From an uncultured Collinsella sp. (GTDB lineage Bacteria > Actinomycetota > Coriobacteriia > Coriobacteriales > Coriobacteriaceae), in contig UQZL01000030.1 of NCBI GenBank assembly GCA_900545605.1, positions 1 to 27,216 of the forward strand: DNA of 27,216 nucleotides, read 5' to 3'. The notes under the pieces are model-generated. The model saw only the letters and a list, made by a program, of their open reading frames with translations. It was not told where the DNA came from and did no database searches. How positions within the stretch are numbered: position 1 is the first letter of the stretch; each line of letters starts with the position of its first letter. The translations under genes and the position numbers were made by a program. This document shows, piece by piece, positions 21,883 to 27,216 of the stretch.

Positions 21883-23786
21883 CAGCAGCCCTCCTCTCGC
21901 GTGGGCGCCTTGGAACCGGCCTGACGCGGAGCCCCCAAAGGCCCGTCCGCACAGCCCAGCAGCAAGCCGGCCAGCTCGTCGGCCAGCGCCTCAACCGTAT
22001 AAAGCTTGTCGCAGCGGAGCGGCACACCGGCCTGCGCGAGCGCCAGCGCCATACGCTGGGCGGCAGGAACGCCCAGGCCGATCGACTTGAGCTCATCCGC
22101 GCGCGCAAAAACCTGCGTGGGCGTTCCCTCGGCAAACACGGCGCCCTCGTTCATCACAACGATACGGTCACAACAATTTGCCAGATCATCCATGCTGTGC
22201 GAAACCATGACAACGGTCAGGCCCTCGCGATGGAGTCGACCGATGAGCCCTAGGAAATCCCTGCGCGCAGCCGGATCGAGCCCTGCCATGGGCTCATCGA
22301 GTACTAGGACCTCGGGCTCCATAGCAAGCACGCCGGCAAACGCCACGCGGCGCTGCTGGCCGCCCGAAAGCTCAAAGGGGCTCTTATCGCCTATCGCGAC
22401 AAGGTCGAGGCCCACGCGCGTAAGCGATGATGCGACACGGCGCGCAACCTCGTCTTGCGGCAGACCAAGGTTGCGCGGGCCAAACGCCACGTCCTGCGCC
22501 ACGGTCTCGGCAAATAACTGGCGCTCGGGATACTGAAACACCACGCCGACCTTGGCCTTAACCGCGGCGGCGTCTTTCTTGTTTGACAGGTCGAGCCCCA
22601 GCGCGCAAACGCTTCCCTCCTGCGGACGAATCAACCCGTTGAGATGCTGAACCAGCGTTGATTTACCCGAGCCGGTATGGCCTGCTAGCCCCAGGAACTC
22701 GCCGCGACGTACCGTCAAAGACACGTCGCGCAGTGCCCACGGACTACTAGGGTCATTTCCCCAGAGAGCCTGCTTGGTTGATTTGCCCGCAGCGGCCGAG
22801 CGCTTATGCCAGCGACGGCGCTCGCGCGGACTGAGCGAATAGCTGTACGAAACATGGGATAGCTCGATGACGGGCTCTGATGCGTTGTCCTTGTTGTCTG
22901 CCGGAACAGTGCCGTCAGCGATTTCCAACTGGGATACGGAAGGCTGCCCCGCGGTACCCGCCTCACTTCGCTCGGTATAGGCCTGCGCAACCGCGGCAAC
23001 CATACCCGCCTCGCGCACCTGCGCGCAAACGGGCACGCCCTTCGCACGAAGCGACCTGCCCAGACGACACGACGCCGGCATATCCAGGTTGAGCTGCGCA
23101 AGCTCATCCGCCCGCGTCAAGATTTCCTCGGGCGTACCGAGCATGGCAACGTGCCCCGCCCGAAATACCGCGACACGATCGGCCTCGGCGGCCTCCTCCA
23201 TAAAGTGCGTAATCATCACGATGGTCATGCCGCGATCGTGCAACGCGCGGCAAGCCTTCATGAGGCCCTGACGTCCACGCGGATCGAGCATCGAGGAAGC
23301 CTCGTCCAATATGAGCACGCGCGGTTCCATGGCGAGCACGCCGGCAAGCGCCACGCGTTGCTTTTGGCCACCCGAAAGCGCATGAGTCTCGTGGCGCTCA
23401 AAGCCCACCAGGCCCACGCCCTTCAGTGCCTCGCGTACGCGCTGCGCAATTTGCGCCGATGGCACGCCAAGGTTTTCGGGACCGAACGCAACGTCATCTT
23501 CGACAATCGTTGCTACCAGCTGATCATCGGGATTCTGGAATACCATGCCCGCGGTCGAACGAATGTCGTAGACCAGCTCGGGGTCGGACGCATCCATGCC
23601 GTTGATACGTACCGTGCCCGCATCGGGCTGCAGCAGCGCATTCAGATGCTTGGCAAACGTCGACTTACCCGACCCATTGCCACCGAGGATGCAGAAAAAC
23701 TCGCCATCCTCGATGTTCAGATCGATGCCGTCGAGCGCCGGCGTGACACCGTCATAGCTAAAGGAAACGCCCCGACACTCAATCAT
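21882..23786 (-). CDS. ecfA: Fused ECF transporter ATPase (EcfA1-EcfA2 in one chain)
   Basis: Both ATPases that power the riboflavin importer are joined in one 634-residue protein. Domain 1 (1-235): Walker A GGNGSGKST (35-43), Q-loop VFQNPDDQL, signature LSGGQKQR (137-144), Walker B VLILDEASSMLD (157-168), His194. Domain 2 (306-545): Walker A GHTGSGKST (369-377), VFQYPERQL, LSGGQQRR (473-480), VLVLDEPMAGLD (493-504), His530. Both sites look catalytically intact. A 70-residue linker joins them, and domain 2 has a basic insertion (319-348) before its Walker A. The ATG at 23786 overlaps the ribU stop in ATGA, so translation is coupled. Separate EcfA1 and EcfA2 genes are more common; fused ones are known in some actinobacteria. 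Confidence 0.93.
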   Translation of the reverse strand: MIECRGVSFSYDGVTPALDGIDLNIEDGEFFCILGGNGSGKSTFAKHLNALLQPDAGTVRINGMDASDPELVYDIRSTAGMVFQNPDDQLVATIVEDDVAFGPENLGVPSAQIAQRVREALKGVGLVGFERHETHALSGGQKQRVALAGVLAMEPRVLILDEASSMLDPRGRQGLMKACRALHDRGMTIVMITHFMEEAAEADRVAVFRAGHVAMLGTPEEILTRADELAQLNLDMPASCRLGRSLRAKGVPVCAQVREAGMVAAVAQAYTERSEAGTAGQPSVSQLEIADGTVPADNKDNASEPVIELSHVSYSYSLSPRERRRWHKRSAAAGKSTKQALWGNDPSSPWALRDVSLTVRRGEFLGLAGHTGSGKSTLVQHLNGLIRPQEGSVCALGLDLSNKKDAAAVKAKVGVVFQYPERQLFAETVAQDVAFGPRNLGLPQDEVARRVASSLTRVGLDLVAIGDKSPFELSGGQQRRVAFAGVLAMEPEVLVLDEPMAGLDPAARRDFLGLIGRLHREGLTVVMVSHSMDDLANCCDRIVVMNEGAVFAEGTPTQVFARADELKSIGLGVPAAQRMALALAQAGVPLRCDKLYTVEALADELAGLLLGCADGPLGAPRQAGSKAPTREEGC

Positions 23787-24373
23787 GCGCGGCCTTTGAC
23801 CTGGTCCTTTTTAGGCGTGATGAGGTTGGAGACCGCCTTGTACACTGCAAGTGTCAACACCGAGTTAAGCACGGTCTTGATAAGGTTGAACGGCAGCACG
23901 GCAGGAATCATGAGCGGGGCGATCACATCGACCGAGCCATACCAGAACCATACGCCAATGGTAAGGTTTGCGACCATAGACAACGCCGTAGCGGCAATAA
24001 CGCCGAGCACCAGGCCAATCACAGCACCCTTATAGGTATGCATCTTCTGGTAGACGATAGCCGCGGGCAGAATGTAGCCCAGCGTGGCAACCAGGTTCAT
24101 AAGCGCACCGACCCAGTCACCCGTGGTGAGCGCATGGATAACGATCGCCATGGCGGCAACGGCAGTGCCGGCACCAGGGCCGTACGCAAACCCGCACACC
24201 ATCGCCGGCACCAGCGACGGGTCGTAGGTCAAAAACGGCGCCGAAGGAAGGATGGGCAGCTGCACGTACATAAACAGGGCACCCAAGGCGCACATCAACG
24301 CCATGGTAACGAGCTGTTTGGTGCTCCACCTATTCGTGTTCTCAAAATGGATATGCTGCGACTGTTCAGACAT
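23783..24373 (-). CDS. ribU: Riboflavin ECF transporter S component
   Basis: Membrane substrate-binding protein predicted to capture riboflavin. The 196 residues form about six hydrophobic helices (about 22-42, 55-75, 78-92, 100-118, 125-145, 160-182). The stretch PILPSAPFLTYDPSLVPAM followed by GFAYGPGAG is the RibU pattern (family: Asp-Pro-Ser, Pro-Ala, Gly-Phe-x-x-Gly-Pro). The FMN riboswitch directly upstream supports riboflavin as substrate. I chose the ATG at 24373, preceded by AGGTGATC, a close match to the anti-Shine-Dalgarno sequence. An ATG seven codons earlier lies inside the riboswitch and has no ribosome site. The N-terminus (SEQSQHIHFENTNRW) is cytoplasmic. Confidence 0.9.
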   Translation of the reverse strand: MSEQSQHIHFENTNRWSTKQLVTMALMCALGALFMYVQLPILPSAPFLTYDPSLVPAMVCGFAYGPGAGTAVAAMAIVIHALTTGDWVGALMNLVATLGYILPAAIVYQKMHTYKGAVIGLVLGVIAATALSMVANLTIGVWFWYGSVDVIAPLMIPAVLPFNLIKTVLNSVLTLAVYKAVSNLITPKKDQVKGRA

Positions 24374-24383
24374 AAGATCACCT

Positions 24384-24564
24384 GCCTCTTTCATCCGGAC
24401 TCTAACCGTTGGTACTGGGATCTCACCAGTTCAGCCGGCATGCGAACCAACGCACACACGGGTCGCGGACTCATCGGCTCGGCCGCAGGCACTTTACCTG
24501 CGCCACGGCGTCCCTTTGACACCGCCCGATTTACCGCCAGTGGGGAATTTCACCCCGCCCTGAA
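24384..24564 (-). promoter_or_regulatory. FMN riboswitch (RFN element)
   Basis: Minus strand: the RFN landmarks follow in order. They are TTCAGGGCGGGGTGAAATTC at the 5' end, CCCCACTGGCGGTAAAT, a variable helix GCGCAGGTAAAGTGCCTGCG, CCGATGAGTCCGCGACCC, a second variable helix, CTGGTGAGATCCCAGTACC, CGACGG-like AACGGTTAGAGTCC, and GGATGAAAGA at the 3' end. FMN binding would shut expression of ribU-ecfA-ecfT. The ribU ribosome site begins right after the 3' end and no terminator is evident between, so control is probably at translation start. Confidence 0.95.
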
Positions 24565-24576
24565 ACAGCAATTGCA

Positions 24577-24604
24577 AGTGTAGCACGGGCAGGTTTTCGC
24601 GCAA
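24577..24604 (-). promoter_or_regulatory. Predicted promoter of the riboflavin transporter operon
   Basis: Minus strand: -35 TTGCGC (24604-24599), 16-base spacer, -10 TACACT (24582-24577). Transcription would begin close to the 5' end of the FMN riboswitch, as required. Confidence 0.7.
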
Positions 24605-24941
24605 GTATGCCAAGGGTAATTTATGATGGGGACCAGTTGCCGCAACAACCACATTCCCCACCCATCCCAAAGTAGCGCGCCTTTCGCGCGAAGCGCGAAA
24701 CAGCGAAGGGAACACGTACTCCCATCAACCACGTCCTTCTCCGCGAGCCGACCTCAAGGCCGTAAACGCAGGGGATCCGGGGGCGGGACGGGGGCTTCTC
24801 TCCGGAACATTCCGCAGGACGCAAAGAGGCTCCGCAGCGCGAAGCGCGATGCGGAGCCTCTTTGCATGTCCGAGGACGTTCCGGAGAGAAGCCCCCGTCC
24901 CGCCCCCGGATTCCCGGTGGGAGTTCTAGACCTTGTCGGCC
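24605..24941. other. Non-coding gap holding two palindromes
   Basis: Between the riboflavin operon promoter and the end of groEL there is no supportable gene. The gap holds a small perfect hairpin TTTCGCGC-GAA-GCGCGAAA (24682-24700) and the 145-base palindrome described separately. Open frames that cross it are low-complexity Arg/Ser/Pro translations of the repeats. Confidence 0.6.
24771..24915. repeat. 145-bp near-perfect palindrome downstream of groEL
   Basis: Outer arms of 38 bases (24771-24808 and 24878-24915) pair with one mismatch (a G-T pair in RNA). An asymmetric internal loop follows on both sides, then 16-bp inner arms pair perfectly (24821-24836 with 24850-24865), and the 13-base loop contains a further GCGC-GAA-GCGC hairpin. 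The arms are very G/C-rich and no T-run follows either side. It begins 26 bases past the groEL stop. The GCGCGAAGCGCGA of the loop recurs in the small hairpin at 24682. It could end groEL transcription, protect its mRNA, or be a non-autonomous repeat. Confidence 0.85.
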
Positions 24942-26579
24942 TTAGTACATACCGCCGCCCTGCTGACCAGCGGTAGCAGCAGCGATGGCATCCTCAAGCT
25001 GAGTGTTCTTGGGCACATCGGAGACAGTAGCCTCGGTGATGAGGATCAGGCTGGCGACAGAAGCAGCGTTCTGCAGGGTGACGCGGCTGACCTTGACGGG
25101 GTCAAGGACGCCCATCTCGATCATGTCGCCCCACTCGCCGTTGGCAGAGTTGAGACCCTGGCCGGCGGGCAGCTCGGCAACCTTGTCGACCACGACAGCG
25201 CCCTCAAAGCCAGCGTTCTTGGCGATGGTAGCGACCGGAGCGGTCAGAGCCTTCTTGACGATATCGACGCCGATCTTCTCCTCGGGGTCGTCGATCTCGA
25301 CAGCGTCGAGCGCAGGAGCAGCGTCCATGAAGGCGACGCCGCCGCCGGCGACGATGCCCTCCTCGACAGCAGCGCGGGTAGCCTGCAGGGCGTCCTCAAC
25401 GCGATGCTTGATCTCCTTGAGCTCGGACTCGGTAGCAGCGCCGACCTTGATGACGGCAACGCCACCGGAGAGCTTGGCCAGGCGCTCCTGGAGCTTCTCG
25501 CGATCGAAGTCAGAGGTGGTGTTCTCCATCTCACCCTTGATCTGAGCGATACGGGCGTCGATGGCCTCCTTGGAGCCAGCGCCGCCGACGACGACGGTGT
25601 TGTCCTTGGAGATGGTGACGGACTTAGCGGTACCGAGCATATCGGCGGTGATGTCAGCGACCTTCACGCCCAGCTCGTCCAGAGCGGCCTGACCACCGGT
25701 GAGGACGGCGATGTCCTCGAGGATGCGCTTGCGGCGATCGCCGTAGCCCGGAGCCTTGACGGCGCAGACGTTGAGGGCGCCGCGGATCTTGTTGAGGACC
25801 AGGGTCGGCAGAGCCTCGCCGTCGATGTCCTCAGCGATGATGAGCAGGCCACGGCCGGCGCGCTGGACAGCCTCGAGAACAGGCATGATGTCCTGAACGC
25901 TGGAAATCTTCTGGTCGGTGATGAGGATGTACGGATCCTTCATCACGGCCTCCATGCGGTCGTTATCCGTGACGAAGTAAGCGGAGACGTAGCCCTTGTC
26001 GAACTGCATGCCCTCGACGGTGTCGATGGTGATGTCGAACGTCTGGGAATCCTCGACAGTGATGACGCCGTCCTTGCCCACGACCTCCATGGCCTCGGCG
26101 ATCTTCTCGCCGACCTCGGGGTCACCGGCGGAAATGGTGCCGACGGAAGCGATCTGCTCCTTGGTCTCGACCGGCTTGGCCTGCTTCTTCATCTCGGCGA
26201 CGGCGGCGTTTACAGCCTTGTCGATGCCGCGACGGATGGCCAGCGGGTTGGCGCCAGCGGCGACGTTGCGCAGACCGTCGTTGACGATAGCCTGAGCGAG
26301 CAGGGTTGCGGTGGTGGTGCCGTCACCCACGGTGTCGTTGGTCTTGGTGGCGACCTCCTTCACCAGCTGAGCGCCCATGTTCTCGATGTTGTCCTCGAGC
26401 TCGATCTCCTTAGCGACGGAAACGCCGTCGTTGGTGATGGTCGGGGCACCGAACGTGCGCTGCAGAGCGACGTAACGGCCCTTGGGGCCCATGGTGACGG
26501 TAACGGCGTCGGCCAGAGTGTTGACGCCCTTGGCGAGCTTGGCGCGGGCATCGGTGTTGAACGTAATGTTCTTTGCCAT
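24942..26579 (-). CDS. groL: 60 kDa chaperonin GroEL
   Basis: ATP-driven folding chamber subunit; two seven-membered rings act with the GroES lid. The 545 residues are the normal length. It shows MAKNITFNTDARAKL, the nucleotide loop VTMGPKGRYV, NDGVSVAKEIELED, the ATP-site GDGTTTATLLAQ, the apical domain with PYILITDQKISSVQDIMPVLE, EEGIVAGGGVA, and the flexible C-terminal GGGMY tail. The ATG at 26579 has GGAGG ten bases upstream. It follows groES by 96 bases, in the classical order. The gene is read as one copy here; many actinobacteria have a second groEL elsewhere. Confidence 0.98.
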   Translation of the reverse strand: MAKNITFNTDARAKLAKGVNTLADAVTVTMGPKGRYVALQRTFGAPTITNDGVSVAKEIELEDNIENMGAQLVKEVATKTNDTVGDGTTTATLLAQAIVNDGLRNVAAGANPLAIRRGIDKAVNAAVAEMKKQAKPVETKEQIASVGTISAGDPEVGEKIAEAMEVVGKDGVITVEDSQTFDITIDTVEGMQFDKGYVSAYFVTDNDRMEAVMKDPYILITDQKISSVQDIMPVLEAVQRAGRGLLIIAEDIDGEALPTLVLNKIRGALNVCAVKAPGYGDRRKRILEDIAVLTGGQAALDELGVKVADITADMLGTAKSVTISKDNTVVVGGAGSKEAIDARIAQIKGEMENTTSDFDREKLQERLAKLSGGVAVIKVGAATESELKEIKHRVEDALQATRAAVEEGIVAGGGVAFMDAAPALDAVEIDDPEEKIGVDIVKKALTAPVATIAKNAGFEGAVVVDKVAELPAGQGLNSANGEWGDMIEMGVLDPVKVSRVTLQNAASVASLILITEATVSDVPKNTQLEDAIAAATAGQQGGGMY

Positions 26580-26675
26580 GGTAGGTAATCCTCCAAAAGA
26601 AATGTGACTCGCGTCGCCGCTTCCGAGTCCTATGCGGCGGACGCGTTCAAAGACGAATCAGAGATTCTGACGAGA

Positions 26676-26969
26676 CTAGGCCTCGACGACGGCGTAGATG
26701 TCGTCGGCGCGCATCAGCAGATACTTCTCGCCGTCGACCTTGACCTCGTTGCCACCGAACTTACCGTAGATGACAACGTCGCCGACCTGAACGTCCATGG
26801 GGATGCGCTCGCCCTTGTCGTTAACCTTACCGGCGCCAACGGCAACGATGGTGCCGCGCTGCGGCTTCTCCTGAGCGTTGCTGGCGATGTACAGACCAGA
26901 AGCGGTCTTCTGCTCGGCCTCGTCGGGCTTGACCAGGACGCGATCTGCAAGCGGCTTCAAAGACGACAT
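26676..26969 (-). CDS. groS: 10 kDa co-chaperonin GroES
   Basis: Forms the seven-membered lid that closes the GroEL chamber. The 97 residues are the usual length and show LKPLADRVLVKPDEAEQKTASGLYI, the mobile-loop region (SNAQEKPQRGTIVAVG), VGDVVIYGKFGGNEVKVDGEKYLLMRADDIYAVVE. The ATG at 26969 has the strong site AAAGGAGG eight bases upstream. It is the first gene of the groES-groEL pair and lies behind a degenerate CIRCE-like dyad. Confidence 0.98.
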   Translation of the reverse strand: MSSLKPLADRVLVKPDEAEQKTASGLYIASNAQEKPQRGTIVAVGAGKVNDKGERIPMDVQVGDVVIYGKFGGNEVKVDGEKYLLMRADDIYAVVEA

Positions 26970-27061
26970 GCTTGTTTCCTCCTTTGTGGGCCGCGCGGTT
27001 GAACCGTGCGGGTTTCCCTACTTCGTTTGCGTACGCGTTGAATGGTACCCACGAATGGCGG

Positions 27062-27121
27062 GTTATACAACACGGAGTCAAAAAATCTTATTTTTTGGCA
27101 CTTAGATTTTCTGAATGCCGG
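27062..27121 (-). promoter_or_regulatory. groES promoter region with CIRCE-like dyad
   Basis: At 27095-27121 a 9-9-9 dyad (TTGGCACTT, nine bases, GAATGCCGG on the plus strand) resembles the HrcA operator CIRCE (TTAGCACTC-N9-GAGTGCTAA), with 7 of 9 matches in one arm and 5 of 9 in the other. A possible -10, TATAAC, lies at 27067-27062 on the minus strand, about 93 bases before groES; a matching -35 is poor. Heat-shock control by HrcA is therefore plausible but the operator is decayed. Further upstream, TTGACA near 27158 could belong to another promoter. Confidence 0.4.
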
Positions 27122-27216
27122 GGGATAACTTGTGCGCGGCTCCCGTGTGGCGCCGGAGGGGCGTGTCTCTATAGTTTTGTCAACCGCGTGCTTCGCGCCA
27201 TTTCGGCATGACGCAT

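Noticed and set aside
24374..24394. Earlier ATG for ribU
   Set aside because: It lies in the conserved 3' end of the FMN riboswitch and has no ribosome site.
24623..24976. Open frame running through the large palindrome
   Set aside because: The translation is Arg/Ser/Pro-rich and follows from the repeat itself. There is no start context, and the frame runs into groEL antisense.
24933..26588. A 551-residue plus-strand open frame opposite groEL
   Set aside because: A shadow caused by the strong codon bias of groEL. Its Asp/Leu/Gly/Val-rich sequence has no recognisable domain.
1..27216. CRISPR arrays, prophage, insertion sequences
   Set aside because: No spaced direct repeats, integrase, transposase or phage structural genes are visible. 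The inverted repeats found lack any mobility gene.

Overview
This 27.2 kb window looks like chromosomal backbone of a high-GC Gram-positive bacterium of the class Coriobacteriia, most likely Collinsella. The reasons are GC-rich coding sequence with AAGGAG-type ribosome sites, the gene sets (lysS-greA, argCJBD, groES-groEL with a CIRCE-like operator, an FMN-riboswitch riboflavin transporter), and the style of the protein sequences. The genus call is inference from recall; no database was searched. I see no phage, transposase, plasmid, CRISPR or toxin-antitoxin gene.

Layout. 1-91: the end of a plus-strand gene meets lysS at a shared hairpin. 92-9968 is all minus strand. In transcription order it reads: murE-like ligase, HAD phosphatase, murI, rph (terminator), rdgB, dtd, veg, ispE, tRNA-Pro, tatA, greA, lysS. 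It covers cell-wall precursor supply (murE, murI), RNA processing (rph), nucleotide and tRNA quality control (rdgB, dtd), isoprenoid synthesis (ispE), Tat secretion, transcript rescue (greA) and lysyl-tRNA synthesis. 10253-14494 is plus strand: a fused amino-acid binding lipoprotein/permease, asparagine synthase and tRNA-Val. 14537-14921 is non-coding and rich in inverted repeats. 15007-19892 is a minus-strand argC-argJ-argB-argD operon behind a tandem pair of ARG-box-like sites. It makes ornithine by the acetyl cycle, and no argF, argG or argH is present. 20150-21051 holds two paralogous flavin/heme-type split-barrel proteins. 21082-24604 is a riboflavin ECF transporter operon (ribU, fused double ATPase, ecfT) led by an FMN riboswitch and a clear promoter. 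24605-24941 is non-coding and contains a 145-bp near-perfect palindrome. 24942-26969 is groES-groEL, with a degenerate CIRCE element upstream.

Most unusual points: a lysyl-tRNA synthetase carrying a C-terminal EMAP-II/Trbp111-type tRNA-binding domain; an intrinsic terminator placed directly before the lysS ribosome site, with an upstream complement that could compete with it; a three-part binding protein / beta domain / permease fusion with no ATPase next to it; a Mur ligase lacking the DNPR motif of diaminopimelate-adding enzymes, a short distance from an ornithine operon; and several long intergenic palindromes. None of these is proven to be a new system. The rest is ordinary housekeeping DNA.
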